This document shows, one piece after another, positions 17,095 through 25,392 of a stretch of DNA of 64,000 bases (position 1 is its first letter; each line of letters starts with the position of its first letter). Under the pieces are notes generated by a model. It did no database searches, was not told the origin of the DNA, and saw only the letters and a list, made by a program, of their open reading frames with translations. The stretch spans positions 3,906,001 through 3,970,000 of the forward strand of contig NZ_CP114014.1 of assembly GCF_040581415.1 (NCBI RefSeq), in the 5' to 3' direction. The stretch comes from Paraconexibacter sp040581415 (GTDB lineage Bacteria; Actinomycetota; Thermoleophilia; Solirubrobacterales; Solirubrobacteraceae). A program made the translations under genes and the position numbers.

Positions 17095-18141
17095 CTACGA
17101 AGAGGGCGAGGCGACGACCAGGCGGGCGTCGAGGGCGTCCAGCACCGGGCGGACCGGGGTGAAGCACATCAGGGCCTGCGGGCCGCTGATCAGCGTCACG
17201 ATCCCGACCGCGCGCACCGCCCCGTCCGACCCCGGCGCGGTGTAGACCGGGCCACCGCTGTCCCCTTCACGGGCGCGGATCGTGGTGCAGCGGACCACCA
17301 GGCCCTGCAGCGCGAAGAGCGACTCCAGGGGACGCGCGACCGAGCCCCGGATCCGCCCGCACTGGTCGGCGCCGCTGGTCCGCCCGGTGAAGCACACGCG
17401 CCGCCCGGACAGCGTGCGGGCCGAGCCGACGACCGGCAGCGGCGGCTTGCGGATCCCGCGGTCGACCACCGCGGTCGCGGTCCGGCTGGTGGCGCGCGAG
17501 GCCGGGACCAGGAGCGCGTCGAGCGGCAGACGCCGGGTCAGGATCTGCAGGACGCGCCCCAGGACCACCCCGGGTTGCGGCGGCCGCCGCAGCGCGACGT
17601 TCCGCCGCTGGACCCGCCCGTCGGACCGCAGCCCGCCGCAGTGCGCGGCCGACAGGCCGGCGAGGGCGCCGCTCTTCTGGCGGACCAGGAACGCCGACGT
17701 GCAGAAGGCGGCGTCGCGCGGGATCGGCCGGCCGCCGACGATCGTCGAGCGGGACAGCACCAGCTCGCGGCCCGCGGACCAGCCGTCCAGGCTCGGCGAC
17801 GTCCCGACCCGGCGGATCCGCAGTGCCCCGCGCCCGCGGACGGCGATCAGGTCGTGCGAGGACCCCGTCCGGCCGACCGGCAGCGCGCGCATCGGCGTCC
17901 AGCCGGCGGCCTCGAGCGCCGACAGCTCGCCGGCAGGGGTCTGCGCGGCGCCGACGGCAGCGGCGACCTCGCCGACAGCGCTGCAGCCCACGCGAGCCGT
18001 CCCGACGTACGTCGTCCCCGGCGCGTCGTCGCACCGCGTGTAGCTCGTGGCGCCGGCCTGGGCGACGGCCGGGACGACGGCCAGGCCGGCCACGCCGGCG
18101 GCAAGACACGCCGTGAGGCGGCCGGGACGGCGGAGGCTCAT
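17095..18141 (-). CDS. Secreted trypsin-like serine protease
   Basis: The 348-residue protein has a signal peptide (about 1-29, ..VPAVAQAGA) and a chymotrypsin-like fold with the triad His167 (LSAAHCGG), Asp208 (PLDALL) and Ser295 (REGDSGGPVY). The roughly 110 residues before the catalytic domain may be a propeptide or binding region. Several cysteine pairs fit an exported protein. Its ATG overlaps the upstream stop (ATGA), so it is translationally coupled to a geranylgeranyl-reductase-like gene. That pairing is unusual and gives no clear functional hint. Confidence 0.88.
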   Translation of the reverse strand: MSLRRPGRLTACLAAGVAGLAVVPAVAQAGATSYTRCDDAPGTTYVGTARVGCSAVGEVAAAVGAAQTPAGELSALEAAGWTPMRALPVGRTGSSHDLIAVRGRGALRIRRVGTSPSLDGWSAGRELVLSRSTIVGGRPIPRDAAFCTSAFLVRQKSGALAGLSAAHCGGLRSDGRVQRRNVALRRPPQPGVVLGRVLQILTRRLPLDALLVPASRATSRTATAVVDRGIRKPPLPVVGSARTLSGRRVCFTGRTSGADQCGRIRGSVARPLESLFALQGLVVRCTTIRAREGDSGGPVYTAPGSDGAVRAVGIVTLISGPQALMCFTPVRPVLDALDARLVVASPSS

Positions 18142-19271
18142 GAATCCAGTGTGGCGCCCGCGCGAGCAGCCCGTGGTGCGGAGACGAACGACGGGTCGGC
18201 CTGGCGCAGGTACCACCCGAACGAGCGCCGCACGAGCCAGCGGCGGCCGAACGCACGCAGCCCGATGGCGAGCAGCCGCGGCGGGATGGTCGGCAACAGG
18301 CGCTGCAGCTGCAGCCCGCGGCGGAAGGCCCGGGCGTGCCCTGCGCTGAAGTCGTGGTAGCGGACCAGCGCCTGCTCGGCCGTCTGCTCACCGCCGACCA
18401 CGGCGCGCAGCTCGCGCCCGCACGCGAGCCCGAAGTAGAGCGCCGTGCGGATCCCCTCACCCGACAGCGGGAAGCAGTGCCCCGCGCTGTCGCCGGCGAA
18501 GAAGACGCCCGGCTCTGTCGCGTCCCGCAGGCGGTGCGGGAACCAGTTGCCCTGGTAGCGGACGGCGTCGACATCGAGGCGCTCGGCCAGCGCGTTCGTC
18601 GGGTCCTTCACGTGGTCGCGTGGCGCGTACGAGCCGACGCCGACGCGCTGCTCGCCGGCCGCGGGGACTCGCCAGCCGTAGCCGCGGCGGATCAGGTCGC
18701 GCTCGATCCAGACGTCGAGCGCGTTGTCGGGCGCCTTGTGGTGCGGATGGACCTCGAGGCCGCGCGAGAGAGGAGCGTCCGGCGGCTGGTAGCCGTCCGC
18801 CGCCAGGACCCGCCGCCAGCCGAGCGCGTCGACGATCAGCGGCGCGTGCAGGTCGCCGCGGTCGGTGTGGACGATGTTGCCGGTCCGGCCGCTCACCTTG
18901 GCCGTCTCGAACCGCGCGTCGCCCTGCGCGGCCAGGAGCAGGCAGAGCTCGCGGTAGTCGAACGCGGTCCAGCTCCACGGCAGCCGGTAGCGGGCCGACC
19001 CGTGGGGCGTGGTGAAGGTCATGTCCGGCAGCTCCTGCCGGCCGGCGGCCTGCAGCCCGAGCGCGTCGAGCCACGGTGTCGGGATCGCGCACGCGGACGT
19101 CGCCCGCTCGCCGATCTCGTAGCGGTCGATCAGCAGGACGCTGGCGCCGCTGCCCGCCAGCTCGCGGGCGACCGCCAGGCCGGCGAAGCTCGCTCCGCAG
19201 ATGAGGACGTCGGCACGCGTCCCGTCGAGGGAGGTGCGGTCCGCGCCGCGGGTGGTCGCACGCTGGGCCAT
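18138..19271 (-). CDS. FAD-dependent oxidoreductase, geranylgeranyl reductase family
   Basis: The 377-residue protein, from ATG 19271, has an N-terminal Rossmann FAD motif ADVLICGASFAGLAVARELAG followed by LLIDR, the family motif ATSAC, and the second FAD motif GVFFAGDSAGHCFPLSGEGIRTAL. Members reduce isoprenoid double bonds or hydroxylate aromatic compounds; the substrate here is unknown. A large upstream in-frame extension is antisense to the aminotransferase gene and is not real. TAGTGT seven bases before the ATG suggests a leaderless transcript. Confidence 0.88.
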   Translation of the reverse strand: MAQRATTRGADRTSLDGTRADVLICGASFAGLAVARELAGSGASVLLIDRYEIGERATSACAIPTPWLDALGLQAAGRQELPDMTFTTPHGSARYRLPWSWTAFDYRELCLLLAAQGDARFETAKVSGRTGNIVHTDRGDLHAPLIVDALGWRRVLAADGYQPPDAPLSRGLEVHPHHKAPDNALDVWIERDLIRRGYGWRVPAAGEQRVGVGSYAPRDHVKDPTNALAERLDVDAVRYQGNWFPHRLRDATEPGVFFAGDSAGHCFPLSGEGIRTALYFGLACGRELRAVVGGEQTAEQALVRYHDFSAGHARAFRRGLQLQRLLPTIPPRLLAIGLRAFGRRWLVRRSFGWYLRQADPSFVSAPRAARAGATLDS

Positions 19272-19278
19272 CTGCAGG

Positions 19279-19284
19279 ACACTA
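19279..19284 (-). promoter_or_regulatory. Putative -10 element of the geranylgeranyl-reductase-like gene
   Basis: TAGTGT on the minus strand ends seven bases before the ATG at 19271. No ribosome-binding site is visible, which fits a leaderless mRNA. Confidence 0.35.
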
Positions 19285-19360
19285 CGCGGCGCCGCGCGCA
19301 GCGGATCGCACGGCGGCGCGCCCACGTACAGGCCGGCCGCCGCGGCAGGCGCGGGGAGCG

Positions 19361-20746
19361 CTACGCGGTGAGATCCGCCGCCAGCTCGGCGAAGACCTCG
19401 ACGTAGCGGTCGATCGCCGCCTCGGTGTGGGTCACCGACAGCGTCCACTCCTCTTCGCGGCCCGGCGTCATGAAGATGCCGCGGTTCATGTTGAAGAGCC
19501 ACGCCAGGTCGGCCATCTCGGCGTCCTGATTGGCCTTGAACGTCTCGTAGTCGACGACCTTCGCCGTCGAGAACGTCACGCAGCCCTTGGAGCCGATCCC
19601 GACCGCGTAGCCCGGCAGGCCGTGCCGCTCGATGACGTCGGTGCAGCCGGCCAGGATGCGCGTGTTGAGCGCGTCGAGGTGGGCGTAGGCCTCCGGCGTC
19701 ATCACCTCCAGGAGCGACGCGCGCGTGGCCGCCATGCCGAGCGGGTTCCCGTTGTAGGTGCCCACCTGGTAGACCGAGCCGTCCTCGACCGCCGACATCG
19801 CCCACTCGCTGCCGCCGATCGCGCCGACCGGCAGCCCTCCGCCCAGCGCCTTGGCCAGCGTGACGAGGTCGGGCTTGACGCCGAACTTCTCGGTCGCGCC
19901 GCCCGGCGCGATGCAGACCCCGGTCTTGACCTCGTCGAAGATCAGCACGATCTCGTGCTTCGTGCACAGCTCACGCACGGCCTGCAGGTAGCCGTCCTCG
20001 GGCAGGACGACGCCGAGGTTCATCATCGCCGCCTCCATGATCACGCAGGCCGGCTTGCGCCCGTCGGCGATCAGCCGGTCGATCCGCCGCTCCATCGCGC
20101 CCGCGTCGTTGAACGGGACCGCGACGGTCATGTCCACGGTCGCCTGCGGGATCCCGGCGCCGTACGGCAGCGACGCGAGGTTCTCGTGGTCGCCGATCTT
20201 GTCGTACTCGATCCCGATCGACACCATCACCGTGTCGTGGTGGCCGTGGTAGGAGCCGAAGATCTTGACGACGGTGTCGCGGCCCGTCAGCCCGCGGGCG
20301 ATCCGGATCGCGTCCATGGTCGCCTCCGAGCCCGAGTTGACGTAGCGCCACTTCGGCAGGTCCCAGCGCCGCTGCAGCTCGGTGGCCACGACGATCGCGT
20401 CCTCGGTCGGCGCCGCGAAGTGCGTGCCGGACGCGTAGCGGGCGGAGATCGCGCGGCCGATCGCCGGGTGCGCGTGCCCCTGCACCATCGACCCGAAGCC
20501 GTTGTGGAAGTCCCACATCTCGTTGCCGTCGACGTCCCAGACCTTCGGGCCGTCCCCGCGCTCGAGGTAGATCGGCCACGGGTCGCGGGCCTGGTAGGAG
20601 GACGCGACGCCGCCGCTCAGGACCTGGTTCGCCCGCCCGTACATCGCGAGCGAGCCCTGGGTGCGCTCGTCCAGCCGCTTGGCCTCACGGGCGGTGAGCT
20701 CGGCGATGCGGGCGCGGTCGAGCGTGACGGTCGCGGGAGCGGACAT
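19361..20746 (-). CDS. Class III aminotransferase (glutamate-1-semialdehyde aminomutase-like)
   Basis: This PLP enzyme of 461 residues has the fold-type I landmarks: VNSGSEATMDAIRIAR (137 on), SYHGHHD, the cofactor Asp271 in IFDEVKTG, and the Schiff-base Lys299 in LVTLAKALGGGLPVG. The FHNGFGSMVQGHAHP start region is typical of HemL-like class III enzymes. Because the usual HemL context (other hem genes) is absent, it is more likely an omega- or amino-acid aminotransferase than the haem enzyme. It lies 31 bases downstream of the GMC oxidoreductase on the same strand, so co-transcription is plausible. Confidence 0.88.
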   Translation of the reverse strand: MSAPATVTLDRARIAELTAREAKRLDERTQGSLAMYGRANQVLSGGVASSYQARDPWPIYLERGDGPKVWDVDGNEMWDFHNGFGSMVQGHAHPAIGRAISARYASGTHFAAPTEDAIVVATELQRRWDLPKWRYVNSGSEATMDAIRIARGLTGRDTVVKIFGSYHGHHDTVMVSIGIEYDKIGDHENLASLPYGAGIPQATVDMTVAVPFNDAGAMERRIDRLIADGRKPACVIMEAAMMNLGVVLPEDGYLQAVRELCTKHEIVLIFDEVKTGVCIAPGGATEKFGVKPDLVTLAKALGGGLPVGAIGGSEWAMSAVEDGSVYQVGTYNGNPLGMAATRASLLEVMTPEAYAHLDALNTRILAGCTDVIERHGLPGYAVGIGSKGCVTFSTAKVVDYETFKANQDAEMADLAWLFNMNRGIFMTPGREEEWTLSVTHTEAAIDRYVEVFAELAADLTA

Positions 20747-20777
20747 GCCCCGATCGTCGCACGCGCCGCGCGGTCTT

Positions 20778-22478
20778 TCAGGCGGAGGCGCCCTCGGGCG
20801 CCGCGCCGGAACGGCGCACCTGCACCGGCGACACGTGCCCGGACGACGGTCCTTCGGCGATCCCGCGCTCGGGCGCCGGCGGGACCAGCGACATCGCGCG
20901 CTCGGCCAGCGCCGTGATCGACAGCGACGGGTTCACGCCGACGTTCGCCGGGATCACCGAGCCGTCGCAGACCAGCAGGTTCTCGTAGCCGAACAGCCGG
21001 TGGCGGGGGTCGACGACGCCGGTCTCGGGCGAGCCCGCGATGACCGCGCCGCCCAGGATGTGCGCGGTCGACGGGATGTTCGCCAGCGCCTCCATGACCG
21101 CCGACTGCGGGATCCCGCCGTACTCCTTGGCGATCCACGCGGCGGCCTGGTTCGCGACCGGGATGAACGTCGGGTTCGGCTTCTCGTCGTTCTGCTCGGT
21201 CTGCAGGCGGTAACGGCCGGACCGTGTCTTGACGGGACGCAGCGCGATCGCGTTGTCCAGCGTCTGCATGACGAGCAGGATGATCGTGTTGCGCGACCAG
21301 CCACGGGGGTTGAAGGTCTTCGCGGCCTGAACCGGGTGGCGCGCCATCGCCGCCAGCCACTTCAGCGGCCGCGTGGTCCGCGTCCCGTCGCCCACGAGGA
21401 CGGTGTAGAGCAGGCTCATCACGCCGCCGTCGTGGCCGAAGTGGCAGGTCTCGATGTGGGTGTGGGCGTCCGGGTAGATCGAGCTCGTGATCGCGACGCG
21501 CTTGGTCATGTCCCCGATCGCGCCCTCCGGCAGCGTGACCGTGAGAATCGACTCGCTGTTGGTCCGGACGAGCTCACCCAGGCGCGGGGAGATGTTCGGC
21601 AGGCCGCCGGCCAGCCGGCAGTTCTGCAGCAGCTTGTTCGTGCCGAGCGCGCCGGCCGCGACGACGACGCCGCGGGCCGTGAAGGTCTTGCGCTGCTTGC
21701 GCAGCCAGGCGCCGGAGCGCTCGGTCGTGATCTGGTAGCCCTCGCTGCCGTCGGGCGCGCCGATCGGCGCGATGTCCATGACCTCGCGCTCGGCCATGAC
21801 CTTCACGCCGAGCTTCTCGGCGAACCAGAGGTAGTTCTTGCGCAGCGTGTTCTTCGCGCCGACCGGGCAGCCGACCATGCAGCGCCCGCAGCGGGTGCAG
21901 CCCGTGCGGGCCGGCCCCTCACCGCCGAAGTACGGGTCCTGGACGGTCTTGCCGGCCTCGCCGAGGAAGACGCCGACGCGGGTCTTGCCGTAGGTGTCCT
22001 GCACGCCGAGGTGCTCGCCCAGGGCCTTCAGGACCTGGTCGGCCGGGTCGTCCTCGTCGTAGGTGACGACGCCCAGCATCCGCTCGGCCTCGGCGTAGTG
22101 CTCGGCGAGCTCCGCCTGCCAGTCGTCCGCCAGGCCGGCCCACTGCGGGTCCTCGAAGAACGCCTTCGGCGGGACATAGAGCGTGTTCGCGTAGCCGAGC
22201 GAGCCGCCGCCGACCCCGGACCCGCTGACGATCGTGACGTGCTTGAAGAAGGTCAGGCGCAGGATGCCGCGCAGGCCGGCCTTCGGCGCGAAGAAGTAGC
22301 GCTTCAGGTCCCAGGTGTTCTTCGCGAACTCGTCGTCCTCGAAGCGGCTGCCCGATTCGAGCACCGCGACCGAATAGCCCTTCTCGGCCAGGCGCAGCGC
22401 GCTGGTGGATCCCCCGAAGCCCGAACCGATGACGATCCAGTCGAAGTCGTGGGAGGTGGACTGACCCGTGGGCGACAC
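20778..22478 (-). CDS. GMC family oxidoreductase, ChoD (cholesterol oxidase)-like
   Basis: The 566-residue flavoprotein has the N-terminal FAD motif VIGSGFGGSTSALRLAEKG, the GSGVGGGSLGYAN loop, and the C-terminal DGSVIPANVGVNPSLSITALAERA typical of GMC enzymes. Residues 194-204 read CTRCGRCMVGC followed by PVGAKN, a CxxCxxCxxxCP pattern as in 4Fe-4S ferredoxins; mycobacterial ChoD-type proteins carry a related motif. The substrate may be a sterol or other alcohol. The GTG start (MSPT..) lies six bases after a TAGGCT -10 box. A 16-base palindrome over the -35 box matches that of the TetR gene at 54.8 kb. Confidence 0.9.
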   Translation of the reverse strand: MSPTGQSTSHDFDWIVIGSGFGGSTSALRLAEKGYSVAVLESGSRFEDDEFAKNTWDLKRYFFAPKAGLRGILRLTFFKHVTIVSGSGVGGGSLGYANTLYVPPKAFFEDPQWAGLADDWQAELAEHYAEAERMLGVVTYDEDDPADQVLKALGEHLGVQDTYGKTRVGVFLGEAGKTVQDPYFGGEGPARTGCTRCGRCMVGCPVGAKNTLRKNYLWFAEKLGVKVMAEREVMDIAPIGAPDGSEGYQITTERSGAWLRKQRKTFTARGVVVAAGALGTNKLLQNCRLAGGLPNISPRLGELVRTNSESILTVTLPEGAIGDMTKRVAITSSIYPDAHTHIETCHFGHDGGVMSLLYTVLVGDGTRTTRPLKWLAAMARHPVQAAKTFNPRGWSRNTIILLVMQTLDNAIALRPVKTRSGRYRLQTEQNDEKPNPTFIPVANQAAAWIAKEYGGIPQSAVMEALANIPSTAHILGGAVIAGSPETGVVDPRHRLFGYENLLVCDGSVIPANVGVNPSLSITALAERAMSLVPPAPERGIAEGPSSGHVSPVQVRRSGAAPEGASA

Positions 22479-22484
22479 CTGAAC

Positions 22485-22514
22485 AGCCTAACCCGAACAT
22501 GACGGAGGCGTCAA
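22485..22514 (-). promoter_or_regulatory. GMC oxidoreductase promoter overlapped by a TetR-type operator
   Basis: On the minus strand TTGACG (22509-22514) and TAGGCT (22485-22490) are separated by 18 bases, and the GTG start follows six bases later. The palindrome-like site at 22499-22514 reads ATGACGGAGGCGTCAA on the plus strand, 14 of 16 identical to the site before the TetR gene at 54829-54844. The -35 position is the same in both. Confidence 0.65.
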
Positions 22515-22610
22515 CTTCGTCGATGGATCGTGTCGCACCCGCACCCGCGCCCGCGCGCCAAGCCGCAGGCCCGGGGTCGTCGCGGACCGACGAACGGTCA
22601 GACTGCGCCC

Positions 22611-23807
22611 ATGACGCGACACGCCATGGCGGTGATCGCCGCCGCCTGGATGCTCGTCGTCCTGGGGGCGTGCGGCACCGACGACGACTCAGGTGCTGCT
22701 CGTGGCGGTGCGGGCGCGACGATAGCGAACACGGCGTCCGGGTTCGCGGCGATCGAGCGGGCGGCCCAGGGGCAGACCGTGCGCTGGTGGATGTACGGCG
22801 GCGACGACCGCCTCAACGCGTACGTGGACGACGTCGTCACGCCCGCGGCTGCGCGCGCCGGCATCACGCTCAGGCGCGTGCCCGTGACCGACACTGCTGA
22901 TGCCGTGCAGCGCGTCGTCGCCGAGCGCCGCGCCGGCAAGCGGTCGGGCGGCGGCGTCGACCTGGTCTGGATCAACGGCGAGAACTTCGCCGCCGGCAAG
23001 CGCGCCGGCCTGTGGCTGAAGGACTGGGCGACCACGCTCCCCAACCGGCGGTTCGTCGATCCCGCCGACCCCACCATCACCACCGACTTCCAGACGCCCG
23101 TGGACGGGCAGGAGTCGCCGTGGAGCCGTGCCGCGTTCGTCTTCGCCGCAGACGGGGCCCGGGTGCCGGCCCCCCCGCAGAGCTTCGACGCGCTGCTGGC
23201 GTACGCCAAGGCGAACCCGGGCCGCGTGACGTACCCCGCACCCCCGGACTTCACGGGGTCGGCGTTCGTCCGCCAGGTGGTCGCGGCCAAGGGGCAGGAC
23301 GGCGCGTTCGCGTACCTGAAGGCGCTCAAGCCCTTCCTCTACCGTCAGGGCCGCACGTACCCCAAGTCCGAGGACGAGCTCGCGCAGCTGCTGGGCAACG
23401 GCAAGGTCGACTTCGCCATGAGCTACGACGCCGCCTTCGTGCGCAGCCAGGTCCGCAAGGGGACGTTCCCGAAGACCGTCCGCCCGTTCCTGATCGAGGG
23501 CAGCTCGCTGCAGAACGTCTCGTTCGTGACGATCCCGGCCAACGCGTCGAGTCCTGCCGGCGCCCAGGTGCTGGCCAACCTGCTGCTGGACCCGGCCCTG
23601 CAGGCGAAGAAGGCCGACCCCGCCGTGCTCGGCATCCCCACGGTCCTCGACGCGGCGAAGGTCCCGCCCGCGTCACGCCGTCCGCTCACGGCAAGCACGT
23701 CGGGGCCGTACGTCCTGCGCGACCTCGGCCGGCCGCTGAGCGAGGTCGCCGCGGATGAGGTCGCGCCGCTGGAGGCCCGCTGGAAGCGCGAGGTGCTGCG
23801 CGGGTGA
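22611..23807 (+). CDS. ynjB: ABC transporter substrate-binding lipoprotein, YnjB-like
   Basis: The 398-residue protein has a signal peptide with lipobox VLGAC (Cys21). The early motif VDLVWINGENF followed by AGLW is characteristic of YnjB, the binding component of the enterobacterial YnjBCD transporter; the ligand of that system is not established. The overall type is a class II periplasmic-binding fold related to thiamine/iron-binding proteins. The ATG at 22611 is chosen by the signal peptide. The downstream permease start overlaps the stop (GTGA), so the transport genes are translationally coupled. Confidence 0.85.
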   Translation: MTRHAMAVIAAAWMLVVLGACGTDDDSGAARGGAGATIANTASGFAAIERAAQGQTVRWWMYGGDDRLNAYVDDVVTPAAARAGITLRRVPVTDTADAVQRVVAERRAGKRSGGGVDLVWINGENFAAGKRAGLWLKDWATTLPNRRFVDPADPTITTDFQTPVDGQESPWSRAAFVFAADGARVPAPPQSFDALLAYAKANPGRVTYPAPPDFTGSAFVRQVVAAKGQDGAFAYLKALKPFLYRQGRTYPKSEDELAQLLGNGKVDFAMSYDAAFVRSQVRKGTFPKTVRPFLIEGSSLQNVSFVTIPANASSPAGAQVLANLLLDPALQAKKADPAVLGIPTVLDAAKVPPASRRPLTASTSGPYVLRDLGRPLSEVAADEVAPLEARWKREVLRG

Positions 23808-24613
23808 ATCAGGTCTGGCGCGACCGCGCCGCAGTCGTCCCGGCCACGCTCGTGATCGCGGTGCTGTTCGGCGGCGCGATGGCGGGGGCGGTGCGGACGA
23901 GCGTCGTCCCGCTCGACGGAGCGCCGTCGCTCGACGTGTGGCGCGCGCTCTTCGACGACCCCGCGTTCCTCGACAGCCTGCGGTTCACGGCGCAGATCAC
24001 CGCGCTCTCGACGGTGCTGAGCGTGCTGCTCGCGCTCGCTGCCGCCCTCGCGCTGCGGCGGAGCAGCACCCTGCTGCGGACGCTGCTGGCGCTCCCGGTC
24101 CCGGTCCCGCACCTGCTGGTCGCCGTCACCGCGGTGCTGTGGCTCGCGCCGGGTGGCCTGGCCGAGCGCGTCCTGGGCGGGCTCCCGTTCGACCTGGTCG
24201 GCGACCGCCACGGCCTGGGCGTCGTGCTGGTCTACGTCTACAAGGAGACGCCGTTCCTCGCGCTGCTGCTGCTGGCCGCGATGGGCGACGAGCTGGCGGG
24301 CCGTGAGGAGGCGGCGGCGGTCCACGGCGTGCGGCCGCTGCAGCGCCTGCGCTGGGTCGTGTGGCCCGCCGTCCGGCGGCCGCTGGTCACCGGCGCGCTG
24401 ATCGTCGCGGCGTTCGTCCTCGGCGCCTTCGAGGTCCCGCTGCTGGTCGGCCCGGCCTATCCGGGCACCGTCGCCGAGTACGCCCAGCAGGCCACGAAGG
24501 GCGACCTCATCGCCGGTGAGGGGACGGCGGCGGCGGCGCTGCTCGTCACCGCTGCAGTCGCCGCGGTGCTCGCGCTGGTCGCCGTCCGTGTCGCCCGGGG
24601 TGGCCGGCGTTGA
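23804..24613 (+). CDS. ABC transporter permease, first YnjC-type half
   Basis: The 269-residue membrane protein has six or so transmembrane segments and the permease EAA signature around REEAAAVHGVRPLQRLRWVVWPAVRR. Enterobacterial YnjC is a fused protein of twice this length; here the two halves are separate genes. The GTG start overlaps the upstream stop by three bases and its own stop overlaps the next TTG start. It should form the membrane channel together with the next gene. Confidence 0.9.
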   Translation: MNQVWRDRAAVVPATLVIAVLFGGAMAGAVRTSVVPLDGAPSLDVWRALFDDPAFLDSLRFTAQITALSTVLSVLLALAAALALRRSSTLLRTLLALPVPVPHLLVAVTAVLWLAPGGLAERVLGGLPFDLVGDRHGLGVVLVYVYKETPFLALLLLAAMGDELAGREEAAAVHGVRPLQRLRWVVWPAVRRPLVTGALIVAAFVLGAFEVPLLVGPAYPGTVAEYAQQATKGDLIAGEGTAAAALLVTAAVAAVLALVAVRVARGGRR

Positions 24614-25392
24614 CGGCCGCATCGGTGACCGTGCCGCGGTCCGGACGCGCCTGGGGCGTGGCGGTCGCCGTCGTCTTCGCGGCGCCGGGGTGCCTGCTCG
24701 TGGCCCGCGCGCTGGCGGACGTCTGGCGGGCGCCCGCCATCCTGCCGCAGCGCTGGGGGACGCGCGGCCTGGACGTCGCGCTCAGCGGCCGCGCCCTCGA
24801 TGCGCTCGCGACGTCCACGGCCGTCGCCGTCACGACGACCGCGCTCGCGCTGCTGCTGGCGTGGCCCGCGGCGCGGGTCCTGGGGGAACGCCGGCTGCGC
24901 CGCCCCGGGCTCGTGCTGGCGGTCCTGGCGCTGCCGCTGCTCGTGCCGCCGTACGCGACCGGCCAGGGACTCACCGAGTGGTTCGTCCGGCTCGGCCTCG
25001 TCGACACGGCGGCGGGCCTGGTCCTCGCCCACCTGGTCGTGGTCCTGCCCTACGTCGTCGCCGCGCTGACCCCGGGCTTCGGCCCGCGCCTGCATGCGCT
25101 CGAGGAGATGGCCGCGACCGCCGGTCTCCCGCCGCGGCTCGTGTGGCGGACCGTGACGCTGCCCGCGGTGGCGCCGGCGCTCGGCGCGGCGGCGTTCCTC
25201 GGGTTCCTCGTCAGCTGGAGCCAGTACGGATCGTCGCTCGCGGTCGGCGGCGGGCGCCCGCTGCTGCCGCTGCTGCTCGTCCCGTTCGCCGGCTCGGACC
25301 CGCAGGTCGCGGCGGCCCTCGGCCTGCTGTTCGTGCTGCCCGCAGTGCTCGTCCTCGCGCTGGCCACGCGGGCGGCGCGGTCGCCGCTATGA
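24610..25392 (+). CDS. ABC transporter permease, second YnjC-type half
   Basis: The 260-residue protein has about six transmembrane helices and the EAA loop EEMAATAGLPPRLVWRTVTLPAVAP. The TTG start overlaps the previous stop (TTGA), and its stop overlaps the ATPase ATG. It pairs with the previous permease. In the enteric ynj cluster these two halves are one polypeptide. Confidence 0.9.
   Translation: MTAASVTVPRSGRAWGVAVAVVFAAPGCLLVARALADVWRAPAILPQRWGTRGLDVALSGRALDALATSTAVAVTTTALALLLAWPAARVLGERRLRRPGLVLAVLALPLLVPPYATGQGLTEWFVRLGLVDTAAGLVLAHLVVVLPYVVAALTPGFGPRLHALEEMAATAGLPPRLVWRTVTLPAVAPALGAAAFLGFLVSWSQYGSSLAVGGGRPLLPLLLVPFAGSDPQVAAALGLLFVLPAVLVLALATRAARSPL

Noticed and set aside
19272..19967. 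An in-frame upstream extension of the geranylgeranyl-reductase-like gene
   Set aside because: It lies within the aminotransferase gene in a different frame, is Arg-rich without motifs, and the FAD domain begins normally from ATG 19271.
19361..20746. hemL (glutamate-1-semialdehyde aminomutase) as a firm name
   Set aside because: The class III fold fits, but no haem gene is adjacent and the neighbouring oxidoreductases suggest another role.
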